Origin: Bacillota bacterium
Lineage (GTDB): Bacteria > Bacillota > Clostridia > Christensenellales > UMGS416
Direction of reading: 5' to 3'
Length of the DNA stretch: 64,000 nucleotides
Assembly (NCBI GenBank): GCA_023421955.1
Contig: JAEZSE010000046.1
Location: forward strand, 62,001 to 126,000
Of the stretch, positions 16,706-24,853 are shown piece by piece. The position numbers and the translations under genes were made by a program. The stretch's first letter is position 1. Each line of letters begins with the position of its first letter. The notes under the pieces are model-generated. The model did no database searches. It had not been told where the DNA came from and was given only the letters and a program-made list of their open reading frames with translations.

Positions 16706-16739
16706 ATTGCATATTGCATTATTGGATTGTGCTATGGTT

Positions 16740-16767
16740 AGTATACCACAATGCTGGCAAAAGGCAA
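16740..16767 (-). promoter_or_regulatory. Promoter of paralogue 1
   Basis: Minus-strand -35 TTGCCT (16762-16767), 16-base spacer, -10 TATACT (16740-16745). The leader to the start codon is about 80 bases, longer than those of the other two paralogues. Confidence 0.55.
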
Positions 16768-16840
16768 CCCAGACTGGGTTTTGATGTAAAATAAACGATC
16801 ATAAAAGAAGTATATGAGCCGGAATTTGTGTTAGTTTCCG

Positions 16841-17626
16841 TTACTTGGCAAGCCCAGCTGCCCTCCTTATTTGGTGTTGATGGCCCGGATCCACATGGTT
16901 GCTGCCATGGGTTTTGCTGTTGAGGAAGTGGATGCAAACCTGGCCGTTCATATCATTATTCGGCACAGTTTCTTTCCCATGTGGCTCACCATATAAGGAG
17001 GCGGCAATTGCCTCACCATTGATATACACAATCAGCGCACGCCGCTCCCAGTTGTCCCAGCTGTTACCAAGAGATTTATACATATTCTTTGTATCAGTAG
17101 CTGTTGCGGGCTCCACATCAGCATGCTTTTGTCCGCCAACCCGTACTACATAATAGCTAATACCCGTGTCAAAATCGACGACTTTGTATTTCGTTTTGTA
17201 TTTCATACGGCTGTTGACATAGTCAAACCAATCTCGCATCTTTCCGTATCGCGAAGAGGAGGAGCCTTTTTTCCTGGTAACAGGTTTTGGCGTAATTCTT
17301 GGTTTTACGGGCTTTCGTTTTGCGGAGTTGCTATACATGGCGTCCAGTGTCTTGCTGCCGGCGATGCCATCTGCTGTGATCCCGTTTTCTTTCTGAAAGT
17401 CTCTCACAGCAGTGGCCGTAAAGTCTCCAAAGAAACCCGTTATCTTGTAGTTGTAGTATCCCAAATCTCTCAATCTGAGTTGCAGCAAAATGACATTATC
17501 ACCATCGTCGCCCTTCTTTATAACAAGTGTATCAGTATCATCGGTTGCTGCATGCACCGGGAAAGCATGCCCAATAAGAAACATGCACACAAACAGGAAG
17601 GCGAGCATCTTTTGAGTTTGTCTCAT
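16841..17626 (-). CDS. Secreted protein with PG-binding domain and an unassigned C-terminal domain (paralogue 2)
   Basis: 261 residues with the same plan as its neighbour: signal peptide ending near PVHA (about residue 26), PG_binding_1 unit at about 33-98 (LQLRLRDLGYYNYKITGFFGD), a basic Pro/Lys linker, then the shared C-terminal domain (VRVGGQKHADVEPAT, RRALIVYINGE, EPHG, CIHFLNSKTHG). The first 100 residues are nearly the same as in paralogue 1, suggesting recent duplication. AGGAGG lies five bases before the start. It has its own promoter, so the three paralogues are separate transcription units. Confidence 0.8.
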   Translation of the reverse strand: MRQTQKMLAFLFVCMFLIGHAFPVHAATDDTDTLVIKKGDDGDNVILLQLRLRDLGYYNYKITGFFGDFTATAVRDFQKENGITADGIAGSKTLDAMYSNSAKRKPVKPRITPKPVTRKKGSSSSRYGKMRDWFDYVNSRMKYKTKYKVVDFDTGISYYVVRVGGQKHADVEPATATDTKNMYKSLGNSWDNWERRALIVYINGEAIAASLYGEPHGKETVPNNDMNGQVCIHFLNSKTHGSNHVDPGHQHQIRRAAGLAK

Positions 17627-17657
17627 AGCAGCCTCCTGCTTTATTGTGAGTATTATG

Positions 17658-17685
17658 ATTTTAGCATTTCAATTGGAAAAGTCAA
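17658..17685 (-). promoter_or_regulatory. Promoter of paralogue 2
   Basis: Minus-strand -35 TTGACT (17680-17685), 16-base spacer, -10 TAAAAT (17658-17663). It is nearly identical in boxes and spacing to the promoter of paralogue 3. Confidence 0.7.
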
Positions 17686-17718
17686 CCATGAAGCTAATTC
17701 TGCCGGTGCATCTCAGCT

Positions 17719-18306
17719 TCACTTCACGATTCCAGCCGCTCGTTTGACTTGGTATTGATGGTCTGGGTCAACCCGGTTGGTTCCATGGGTCTTGCTGTTA
17801 AGAAAGTGAATGCATACCTGGCCTTTCATACCATTGTTGGGAATCGTTTCATATCCATGAGGTTCGCCATATAGTGATGCAGCGATGGGTTCGTTGTTGA
17901 TGATGATGATCAAGGCTCTTCTCCGCCAGTTGTCCCAGGAGTAGCCCAGAGTCTGATACATGATCTTTGTGTCAGCAGCCGTCGCCGGTTCCACATCTGC
18001 GTGGCTGCTCCCGCCTACCCGGATCACACAATAACTGAGTTTTGTATCAAAATCGATCACACGGTATCTGGTGCCCTTGAGTATGCGGCTATTCACATAA
18101 CGAAACCAATCCTGATAATTGCCATAAAAAACAGGCAAGCGTTTGCCGGATGGAGGATGATTCGGATTCATAGGGACTTGATTGGGGGGGATTGCGTTTT
18201 GATGCATGCTGGCTGGTGCCACGCTCAGATCAACCAGTAATGGTTGGGCTGTACGCAGCGATAACGCAATCGCGACGGTCAATGCGGTCAGTATTTTCAT
18301 TGGCAT
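17719..18306 (-). CDS. Secreted paralogue 3, C-terminal domain only
   Basis: 195 residues from the ATG ending at 18306. It lacks the PG_binding_1 unit; a hydrophobic N-terminal signal (ILTALTVAIALS) and a Pro/Asn-rich linker lead straight into the shared domain (RVGGSSHADVEPAT, RRALIIIINNE, EPHG, CIHFLNSKTHG). A longer frame starting at 18339 begins immediately after the -10 box, upstream of the expected transcript start, so I reject that start. No strong ribosome-binding site is seen. The retained domain with its conserved Cys/His residues is presumably the functional part common to all three. Confidence 0.75.
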   Translation of the reverse strand: MPMKILTALTVAIALSLRTAQPLLVDLSVAPASMHQNAIPPNQVPMNPNHPPSGKRLPVFYGNYQDWFRYVNSRILKGTRYRVIDFDTKLSYCVIRVGGSSHADVEPATAADTKIMYQTLGYSWDNWRRRALIIIINNEPIAASLYGEPHGYETIPNNGMKGQVCIHFLNSKTHGTNRVDPDHQYQVKRAAGIVK

Positions 18307-18339
18307 CAGAGTATCAGGCCTCACTGTGGAAATAGCCAT

Positions 18340-18367
18340 ATTTTAGCACTAACTAGATCATTGTCAA
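18340..18367 (-). promoter_or_regulatory. Promoter of paralogue 3
   Basis: Minus-strand -35 TTGACA (18362-18367), 16-base spacer, -10 TAAAAT (18340-18345). It decides the start codon of the gene below it. Confidence 0.75.
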
Positions 18368-18483
18368 TGGGAGAGGGACCCCAATGTTCAATAATAAAGC
18401 CGCACAGGTTATTTTTTGGTTCATGGATTTTTATACCTCATTGATATATAATACTTACAAATACCGCCTTTGGAGGAAGTATC

Positions 18484-19449
18484 ATGAAGTTAGGTGTGTT
18501 TACCGTTGCACTGGGAAACAAGCCCCTGGACGAGGCATTGGCTTACTTCAAGTCCGTTGGCATACAAGCCATTGAGCTTGGGTGCGGCGGATATCCCGGC
18601 AATGCCCACTGCAATCCGGGAGTCCTTCTGAATGATGACAAAGCTTTTCTTCAATTCAAAGAGACAATTGACAAATCTGGCCTTGAGATCGGCTGCCTTT
18701 CCGTACATGGAAACCCAGTGCATCCCGATAAGGAAATCGCTCAGAAATTCCACACCGACTTTGAGAACACGGTGCTTTTGGCTGAGAAACTTGGCATCGA
18801 CCGCATTGTGACGTTCTCCGGCTGCCCTGGCGGTTCACCGAAGGACAAAACCCCAAATTGGATCACCTGCCCCTGGCCAGATGACTTCATGAAGGCATTG
18901 GACTATCAGTGGAACAAGGTGTTGATCCCATATTGGAAGAAAACCGCTGCGTTCGCAAAGAGCCATGGCGTGACCCGCATAGCGCTGGAAATGCACCCTG
19001 GCTTTTGTGTGTATAATCCAGAAACTCTTCTTAAGCTCCGCCGCGCAGTGGGCCCGGTCATTGGCGCCAATTTTGATCCCAGCCACCTGTTCTGGCAGGG
19101 TATGGACCCGGTGGCAGCCATCCGCTATCTGGGTGATGCCATCCAATATTTCCATGCCAAGGACACAAAGGTTGACTCAATCAACGCTGCCCGTATCGGC
19201 GTTCTGGATACCAAGCATTATGGGGATGAAATCAACCGGGCTTGGGTGTTTCGATCTGTGGGTTATGGCCATGATGCGCAGGTGTGGAAGGATATCATCT
19301 CTGCGCTCCGGATGGTTGGCTACGATGATGTGATCTCCATCGAGCATGAAGACAGCCTGATGAGCCAGAATGAAGGCCTGATGAAGGCTGTTGCTTTCTT
19401 GAAGGACGTAATCACGTTTGAGGATCGCGGCGCGATGTGGTGGGCATAA
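18484..19449 (+). CDS. Sugar phosphate isomerase/epimerase, xylose-isomerase-like TIM barrel
   Basis: 321 residues of the AP endonuclease 2 / xylose-isomerase-like barrel family. Candidate metal ligands are the Glu in IALEMHPGF, the Asp/His in ANFDPSHLFW, the His in YFHAKDTK and the Glu in ISIEHED. These proteins interconvert sugars or inositol derivatives (IolE, IolI and related). GGAGG precedes the ATG, and a -10 TATAAT lies at 18447-18452. It is followed 25 bases later by a Gfo/Idh dehydrogenase, an association common in catabolism of inositols and unusual sugars. The substrate is unknown. Confidence 0.85.
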   Translation: MKLGVFTVALGNKPLDEALAYFKSVGIQAIELGCGGYPGNAHCNPGVLLNDDKAFLQFKETIDKSGLEIGCLSVHGNPVHPDKEIAQKFHTDFENTVLLAEKLGIDRIVTFSGCPGGSPKDKTPNWITCPWPDDFMKALDYQWNKVLIPYWKKTAAFAKSHGVTRIALEMHPGFCVYNPETLLKLRRAVGPVIGANFDPSHLFWQGMDPVAAIRYLGDAIQYFHAKDTKVDSINAARIGVLDTKHYGDEINRAWVFRSVGYGHDAQVWKDIISALRMVGYDDVISIEHEDSLMSQNEGLMKAVAFLKDVITFEDRGAMWWA

Positions 19450-19474
19450 ACCGGGCAGGCAAGGAGGCTTAATG

Positions 19475-20638
19475 ATGATAAAAACACTGAATGTCGGCTT
19501 GATTGGCTACAAATTCATGGGCAAGGCCCACAGCAACGCGTTTGCCAGGCTGCCGATGTTTTTTGAAAGCGGCGCTGATGTGCGCATGAAGGCTATTTGC
19601 GGCCGTGACACCACAGGTGTGGAAGAAGCCAGAATCAAATTTGGTTGGGAGACAGCTGAGACTGATTATCGGAAGCTGGTTGCCAGAAGTGATATCGACC
19701 TGGTGGACATCACCGCTCCAAGCGATGCCCACAAGTCCATTGTGATGGCGGCGATTGGCAACGGCAAGCATGTGTTCTGCGAAAAGCCGCTTGCGCTTAA
19801 CCTGGCCGATGCCAGGGAAATGCTGGCAGCGGCCCAAAAGAGCGGTGTGAAACACCAGATTGGCTTCAACTACCGGTTTGCGCCGGCAGTGCAATTAGCG
19901 AAAAAGCTGATCGAGGATGGTAAACTCGGCACGATCTTCCATTTCCGGGGTATGTATCTGCAGGATTGGATCATTGACCCCATGTTCCCGATGGTTTGGC
20001 GGCTCAACAAAGACATCTGCGGTTCCGGCTCCTTGGGAGACCTTGGCGCCCATGTGATTGATATGGCGCATTTTTTGGTGGGTTCTATCAAGACTGTTAC
20101 TGGCATGAGTAAAACCTTTGTGAAAAAGCGCCCGATCGTTGAAAGCATGACGGGGCTTTCGGGAAAAGCGGCAGCGGACGCACCCATGGCAGATGTCACT
20201 GTGGACGACGTGACAAGCTTCTGCTGTGAATTTGACTGCGGCGCTATGGGCACATTTGAGGCAACTCGCTTTGCGCAGGGCAACAAAAATGCGATGAGCT
20301 TTGAGATCAACGGCAGCAAGGGGTCCATCAAATTCAACATTGAGCGCATCAATGAGTTGTTGTTTTTTGACGCTACCGCGCCGGAGGGCCAGCAAGGCTT
20401 TGCAGTGATCCAGGCCACCGAGGGTATTCACCCCTACTTGGGAAATTGGTGGCCTGCAGGCCATGTGCTGGGCTATGAGCACACTTTTGTGCATGAGATG
20501 CATGAGTTTATCCGCGCAATTGTGGAAGACACAACGGCTTCGCCGGGCTTTGATGCAGGCGTATCAGTTGCCCAGGTGATGGACGCTGTGGACTTGTCCA
20601 TTGAACGCAGGGCTTGGGTGGACGTCTCAGAACTGTAG
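19475..20638 (+). CDS. Gfo/Idh/MocA family NAD(P)-dependent oxidoreductase
   Basis: 387 residues. The N-terminal Rossmann fold starts NVGLIGYKFMGKAHSNAF, with a glycine-rich loop that is slightly unusual (G-x-x-x-M-G). The family's catalytic signature CEKPLALN lies near residue 99. The C-terminal alpha/beta domain includes GSGSLGDLGAHVIDMAHF, with the usual D-x-x-x-H pair. AAGGAGG lies seven bases before ATG 19475; ATG 19472 is an alternative. It is probably co-transcribed with the barrel isomerase upstream and ends at an 11-base-pair terminator. Confidence 0.9.
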   Translation: MIKTLNVGLIGYKFMGKAHSNAFARLPMFFESGADVRMKAICGRDTTGVEEARIKFGWETAETDYRKLVARSDIDLVDITAPSDAHKSIVMAAIGNGKHVFCEKPLALNLADAREMLAAAQKSGVKHQIGFNYRFAPAVQLAKKLIEDGKLGTIFHFRGMYLQDWIIDPMFPMVWRLNKDICGSGSLGDLGAHVIDMAHFLVGSIKTVTGMSKTFVKKRPIVESMTGLSGKAAADAPMADVTVDDVTSFCCEFDCGAMGTFEATRFAQGNKNAMSFEINGSKGSIKFNIERINELLFFDATAPEGQQGFAVIQATEGIHPYLGNWWPAGHVLGYEHTFVHEMHEFIRAIVEDTTASPGFDAGVSVAQVMDAVDLSIERRAWVDVSEL

Positions 20639-20647
20639 GACACTTCT

Positions 20648-20684
20648 GTGAGTGGGGCTGGTTACTTGCCCCACTCACTCTTTT
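20648..20684 (+). terminator. Terminator after the Gfo/Idh gene
   Basis: Perfect 11-base stem GTGAGTGGGGC / GCCCCACTCAC (20648-20658, 20668-20678) followed by TCTTTT. Confidence 0.85.
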
Positions 20685-20718
20685 CAGTTGGCCTCTCTTG
20701 TTATAATCTCATCATCTT

Positions 20719-20733
20719 TGTGAATATTTCACA
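20719..20733. promoter_or_regulatory. Palindrome upstream of the deoR-like gene
   Basis: TGTGAATATTTCACA has perfect six-base arms, just upstream of the -35 box. The half site TGTGA resembles CRP-type and Rex-type operators, but no regulator can be assigned. It may be a second operator for the DeoR protein or a site for another regulator. Confidence 0.45.
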
Positions 20734-20741
20734 CTTTTTGC

Positions 20742-20770
20742 TTGTTTATGATCAGGATCACATGTATAAT
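20742..20770 (+). promoter_or_regulatory. Promoter of the deoR-sorE unit
   Basis: -35 TTGTTT (20742-20747), 17-base spacer, perfect -10 TATAAT (20765-20770). The -10 lies inside the palindrome at 20756-20776. Confidence 0.7.
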
Positions 20771-20776
20771 GTGATC
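20756..20776. promoter_or_regulatory. Putative operator overlapping the -10 box
   Basis: Inverted repeat GATCACAT - GTATA - ATGTGATC, eight-base perfect arms, centred on the -10 box of the deoR-like gene. The position is what autorepression by the encoded DeoR-type protein would need. Confidence 0.6.
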
Positions 20777-20788
20777 GGAAGTGATAGT

Positions 20789-21562
20789 ATGACAGAAGAA
20801 CGGCGCAGAGCCATCGAGCAAATGGTCACCAGCAAAGGGGAAGTGCAGCTATCAGACCTAGAGGAGATGTTTCCGGATATCTCGTCGATGACATTGCGGC
20901 GCGATCTGATCCATCTGGAGAAGATGGGCATCGTGCGCAGGACCCGTGGTGGAGCCATTTCTGTTTCCCGAATCAGTAAGACATATGAGGATGCTTTTTC
21001 ACGCCGCGCCCAGCGCGATGTGATGGCTAAGCGAGCGATCTGCAAAGAAGCACTGAATCTGCTTGCAGAAGATAACACAATCTTTTTGGATTCAGGCAGC
21101 ACAATGATGTATTTTGCTCAGATGCTTCCCGATGAGAACTATCTGGTGCTGACAACCGGCCCCAACATCGCGCTGGAGATCTCCACAAAATCCAAACCGG
21201 AAATACTGATGCCCGGTGGCAGATTGAGGCGAAACACATTGTCCTTATCCGGCCCTTGGGCTGCCGCAGCGCTGGAGAAGATTAACATAGATACGGCGTT
21301 TATGGCCACATCCGGATACTCCATCGAGAACGGCTTCACCTCCGGATCGATTGAGGAGAGTGAAATCAAAAGCCTGGTGCTCAGCAAGGCAAAAACAAGG
21401 GTCATGCTGATGGATCGCAACAAGGCGAACAGGGTGCTGCCCTTCACCTTTGCTCAGATGGAACATATCGAATACTTGATTTGTGATACGCCACTGCCGG
21501 AGGAGATCCGAAAAGTGGCAGAAGAGCATCACGTGAGCGTGATCATCGCCGGAGGGGAATGA
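20789..21562 (+). CDS. DeoR/GlpR family transcriptional regulator
   Basis: 257 residues. The N-terminal DeoR helix-turn-helix (RRRAIEQMVTSKGEVQLSDL; SSMTLRRDLIHLEKMG) is followed by a C-terminal sugar-phosphate sensor domain of the DeoRC type (IFLDSGSTMMYFA; MATSGYSIENGFT). Such proteins repress sugar catabolic genes and are released by phosphorylated intermediates. ATG 20789 has GGAAGTG seven bases upstream. Earlier in-frame starts fall before or inside the promoter. The sorE-like gene begins three bases after its stop, so it is likely the regulator of that gene, and perhaps of the isomerase/Gfo unit upstream. Confidence 0.9.
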   Translation: MTEERRRAIEQMVTSKGEVQLSDLEEMFPDISSMTLRRDLIHLEKMGIVRRTRGGAISVSRISKTYEDAFSRRAQRDVMAKRAICKEALNLLAEDNTIFLDSGSTMMYFAQMLPDENYLVLTTGPNIALEISTKSKPEILMPGGRLRRNTLSLSGPWAAAALEKINIDTAFMATSGYSIENGFTSGSIEESEIKSLVLSKAKTRVMLMDRNKANRVLPFTFAQMEHIEYLICDTPLPEEIRKVAEEHHVSVIIAGGE

Positions 21563-21564
21563 GT

Positions 21565-22830
21565 ATGACCAAAACACGTGCAGTTAGAATGTATGGCAAA
21601 GAAGATCTCCGGTTGGAGGTTTTTGAGTTGCCGGATATTAGAGACGACGAGATTCTGGCTGAGATTGTGTCAGACAGCATCTGCATGTCCAGCTGGAAAG
21701 CTGCCGAGCAAGGCATTGATCACAAGCGTGTGCCGAAAGACATTGCCCAGAACCCTGTCATCATTGGCCATGAGTTTTGTGGCAGGATTCTTGAAGTCGG
21801 CTCCAAATGGAAGGGCCAATTTATGCCGGGTCAGAAATATGCCATACAACCAGCGTTGAACTATAAAGGGACACTGTTCACTCCCGGCTATTCCTATCAG
21901 TACATTGGTGGTGCAGCTACTCATATCGTGATCCCAAACGAAGTGATGGAGCAAAGCTGCCTGCTGGATTACACTGGTGACGCGTTCTACTTCGGCTCCC
22001 TTTCCGAGCCGATGAGCTGCATCGTGGGCACATTCCACGCGATGTACCACACTGAGAACGGCAAATATGACCACAAAATGGGCATTGTGCCCGGCGGCAG
22101 CATGGCAATCCTGGCGGGGGCCGGGCCAATGGGAATCGGAGCCATCGATTATGCCATCCATTGCGATCGCAAACCGGGCTTGCTGGTCGTGACCGACATC
22201 GATGACAGCCGCCTCAATCGGGCTGCCTCCATCTACACCGTGGAAGAGGCAGCGAAAAATGGCGTCAAACTGGTCTACCTGAACACCTCCGGTGATAATC
22301 CAGTGGGAAGGCTGCTGGAATTGACTGGCGGAAAGGGGTATAACGATGTGCTTTGCTTCGCGCCGGTGCGTCCGGTCGTGGAGCAGGGAGACGCAATCCT
22401 GGGCCGCGATGGCTGCCTGAATTTCTTCGCCGGTCCGTCAGACAGCAAGTTCAGCGCCACAATGAATTTCTACAACGTGCATTATTCCTCCACCCATGTG
22501 GTGGGCACATCCGGCGGAAACACTGATGATATGATTGAAAGCCTTTCGATGATGGCACAGGGGCAGATTGACCCATCCTCCATGATCACTCATGTGGGCG
22601 GCCTTAACGCGGTGATACCAACCACGTTGAATCTGCCCAGGATCCCCGGTGGGAAGAAACTCATCTATACCCATCTGGAGTTGGAATTATCTGCAATCGC
22701 AGACTTTGAGGAGAAGGGGAAGACTGACAGGCTTTTTGCCGGCTTGGCGGAGATCGTGAAAGCATCCGGCGGGCAGTGGTGTGCCGAAGCGGAACGGTAT
22801 CTTCTGGAACATGGGAAACGGATTTCCTGA
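21565..22830 (+). CDS. Zinc-type alcohol dehydrogenase resembling L-sorbose-1-phosphate reductase (SorE-like)
   Basis: 421-residue medium-chain dehydrogenase. It has the catalytic-zinc region VIIGHEFCGRI, the family segment QPALNYKGTLFTPGYSYQYI, SLSEPMSCIVG, and the Rossmann dinucleotide loop LAGAGPMGIGAID near residue 190. The combination SDSICMS...DHKRVP...NPVIIGHEF is what I associate with SorE, which reduces L-sorbose 1-phosphate to glucitol 6-phosphate. The exact substrate is inferred. The GGAGGGG site favours ATG 21565 over ATG 21559, which overlaps the deoR stop. It is translationally close to the regulator and ends at a terminator. Confidence 0.8.
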   Translation: MTKTRAVRMYGKEDLRLEVFELPDIRDDEILAEIVSDSICMSSWKAAEQGIDHKRVPKDIAQNPVIIGHEFCGRILEVGSKWKGQFMPGQKYAIQPALNYKGTLFTPGYSYQYIGGAATHIVIPNEVMEQSCLLDYTGDAFYFGSLSEPMSCIVGTFHAMYHTENGKYDHKMGIVPGGSMAILAGAGPMGIGAIDYAIHCDRKPGLLVVTDIDDSRLNRAASIYTVEEAAKNGVKLVYLNTSGDNPVGRLLELTGGKGYNDVLCFAPVRPVVEQGDAILGRDGCLNFFAGPSDSKFSATMNFYNVHYSSTHVVGTSGGNTDDMIESLSMMAQGQIDPSSMITHVGGLNAVIPTTLNLPRIPGGKKLIYTHLELELSAIADFEEKGKTDRLFAGLAEIVKASGGQWCAEAERYLLEHGKRIS

Positions 22831-22838
22831 ATGAACTG

Positions 22839-22866
22839 AAAGGGCGGGCAACCGCCCTTTTCTTTT
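22839..22866 (+). terminator. Terminator after the sorE-like gene
   Basis: Nine-base perfect stem AAAGGGCGG / CCGCCCTTT with a GCAA loop, followed by TCTTTT. Confidence 0.85.
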
Positions 22867-22947
22867 ACCACCATAATCCTTATAATTAGCAGATGATTGT
22901 TTTATACTAATCAGGAATTCTCCACATGTGCAAGGGAGCTGCGTGAT

Positions 22948-23637
22948 ATGATTCTTTCCCGCAAGATGGTTTTGTGTCTGTTGCCTGTACTGATGCTTTA
23001 TGCGGCCTGTGACGTTGCCATTGAAGACGGTAACCTTAAAGTGCGTGACAAAGGCGCAGACATTGTCAGCATCGGCAAGGGCGGGTTCCGGCTGGAGGGA
23101 AACGTGACCGGTGTCACGCTGGATGGCGAAGGCCTGCGCATCGAATACCCAAATGGAAGCCTCAATTGGGGTGGGGAAGGTTTTGACATCAAGCATGCCA
23201 ACGGCACGTTGCGTGTGGCTGACGGACGCATGACAGTGACTGACAAAAACGGAATACAAGAGGTGCTGGACACAACAGGGAACGGCGCGGAATACCGCTC
23301 GGAAGATGGTGTGCTGGTGAGCGTTGGCGGAAAAGCGGTTCTTCCTGAGAGCTTTCCTGCCAATGTCTTGCCGTTGCCAGATGGTTTTCAGCTGGACGCA
23401 ACGGCGCTGCTTGGCTCTGTCACCGTCGTAAACGGCCATGTGAATGGCCTTTCCGTGGAAGACGCGTCTGGTCATTTTGAAGAGTATATGGATGATGCTG
23501 ACAGCTTTAGCCGCGAAAAAAAGGCCGGCAGCGTATTGCTGCGGGCCAAATTGGAGAAAACAGAGTTCACAGTTTATCTTGCCAAATCGCTTACGACTGA
23601 GGCTGTGAATGTTTGCATCGTCTATGGCGGGAAGTAG
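22948..23637 (+). CDS. Putative lipoprotein of repetitive beta character
   Basis: 229 residues with a short signal and lipobox LYAAC (Cys near residue 20). The rest consists of alternating short strands with repeated Gly-Asn/Asp turns (EGLRIEYPNGSLNWGGEGFD; KHANGTLRVADGRMTVTDKNG), which suggests a beta-solenoid or repeat sandwich in the first two thirds. I recognise no family. ATG 22948 has AAGGGA ten bases upstream. A -10-like TATACT lies at 22903-22908. It is convergent with the FabV gene, with no terminator evident between them. Confidence 0.75.
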   Translation: MILSRKMVLCLLPVLMLYAACDVAIEDGNLKVRDKGADIVSIGKGGFRLEGNVTGVTLDGEGLRIEYPNGSLNWGGEGFDIKHANGTLRVADGRMTVTDKNGIQEVLDTTGNGAEYRSEDGVLVSVGGKAVLPESFPANVLPLPDGFQLDATALLGSVTVVNGHVNGLSVEDASGHFEEYMDDADSFSREKKAGSVLLRAKLEKTEFTVYLAKSLTTEAVNVCIVYGGK

Positions 23638-23647
23638 TTGCCAGAGA

Positions 23648-24853
23648 TCAATTCATCAGAATCATATGGTCTTCCGAAGCGACCTCGTTTACATCCATTG
23701 AATAATCCACACCGTCCACTTTAAAACCAAATAGTTGCAGGAACCCGTCTTTATAGCCGTCCACATCCGCCAGTTCCAGCAGGTTCTCGTTGCTCACAAT
23801 ACTCCAGCGGCGTTCCACTTCAGCCTGGACCACCGGGTCCATTTCCCAGTCGTCCATCCTCAGATAGCCGTCTTCGTCAGACACATACGTGCCTACGGCC
23901 AACTTGCCGAACATCCGCGTCATCTGCTCGATGCAGCCTTCATGGGTGCCTTTCTCCTTCATGATGTCATACAGCATGGAGATATAAAGCGGCACCACGG
24001 GGATGGAGGAGCTGGCTTGCGTAACCAGCGCCTTGTTCACAGAGATAAATGCTTTCAAACCCATGCCCGAATTTTGAGATGTCAATCGGTCCGCTGTCGC
24101 TTTCAAGTCCCGTTTTGCCATGCCAATGGTGCCATCTTTATAGATTGGGTGGGTCAGGATGGGCCCGATGTAGGAATATGCTACCGTCATCGCGTTTTTT
24201 GCCAGTAAGCCGTTTTGGCTCAGAAAATCGATCCAGCGCCGCCAGTCATCGCCGCCCATCACCGTCACGGTGTCTGCGATTTCCTGTTCGCTTGCCGGTT
24301 GGATCTCGATCTCTGTGATGGCGTTGTTTTGCAGGTCGATGTTCTTGGAACGGTATGTGGTACCGATCGGTTTCAAAACGGACTGGTGCCGCTCTCCGGT
24401 GTCAGGGTGAATGCGCATCGGCGCGGCAAGACTATAGACCACTAAATCTATCGGCCCCATTTCTGCCTTGATAAGCTCACTTGCCTTTTCCTTCACAGCG
24501 ACCGAGAACGCGTCACCCATGATCACCTTGGCCCAATGGCCCTTCTCATTTGCCTGGCGCAGATACTCGGCAGCGTTGTAAAACCCCGCGGTGGCGGTGC
24601 GGCCCTTCTGTGCGTTGCGCTCAAAGCCCACACCCAATACCCTAGCGCCGCTGCCGAAGGACGCAGCGATGGCGCTGGCCAACCCATACCCGGTTGTGGA
24701 ACCAATCACAAGCACATTCTTGAATTGCCGGTTTCCCTGAAACAATGGCGCATTGTCTTGTACATGTTGAATCTGAGCGCTCACATTGGCAGCGCAACCC
24801 GTCGGATGGGCAGTAATGCAAATGAATCCTTTAGCCTTTGGTTCGATGATCAT
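23648..24853 (-). CDS. fabV: Trans-2-enoyl-CoA/ACP reductase, FabV/TER family
   Basis: 401 residues. The N-terminal MIIEPKAKGFICITAHPTGC is characteristic. The NAD(P)H site is VLVIGSTTGYGLASAIAASFG. The catalytic Tyr-x8-Lys motif appears as IYKDGTIGMAK after YSYIGPILTHP. These enzymes reduce crotonyl-CoA or enoyl-ACP with NADH and appear either in fatty-acid synthesis (FabV) or butyrate-type fermentation (TER); the sequence alone does not separate these roles. Its start codon overlaps the stop of the GNAT-like gene upstream (ATGA), so it is the last gene of a three-gene operon. Confidence 0.93.
   Translation of the reverse strand: MIIEPKAKGFICITAHPTGCAANVSAQIQHVQDNAPLFQGNRQFKNVLVIGSTTGYGLASAIAASFGSGARVLGVGFERNAQKGRTATAGFYNAAEYLRQANEKGHWAKVIMGDAFSVAVKEKASELIKAEMGPIDLVVYSLAAPMRIHPDTGERHQSVLKPIGTTYRSKNIDLQNNAITEIEIQPASEQEIADTVTVMGGDDWRRWIDFLSQNGLLAKNAMTVAYSYIGPILTHPIYKDGTIGMAKRDLKATADRLTSQNSGMGLKAFISVNKALVTQASSSIPVVPLYISMLYDIMKEKGTHEGCIEQMTRMFGKLAVGTYVSDEDGYLRMDDWEMDPVVQAEVERRWSIVSNENLLELADVDGYKDGFLQLFGFKVDGVDYSMDVNEVASEDHMILMN

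Noticed and set aside
16034..16741. 235-codon plus-strand frame opposite the secreted paralogue 1
   Set aside because: It is antisense to a gene with signal peptide and conserved domains. The same shadow appears opposite paralogue 2, as expected from duplication.
18307..18339. Upstream start for secreted paralogue 3
   Set aside because: The ATG at 18339 begins directly after the -10 box, before the expected first transcribed base.
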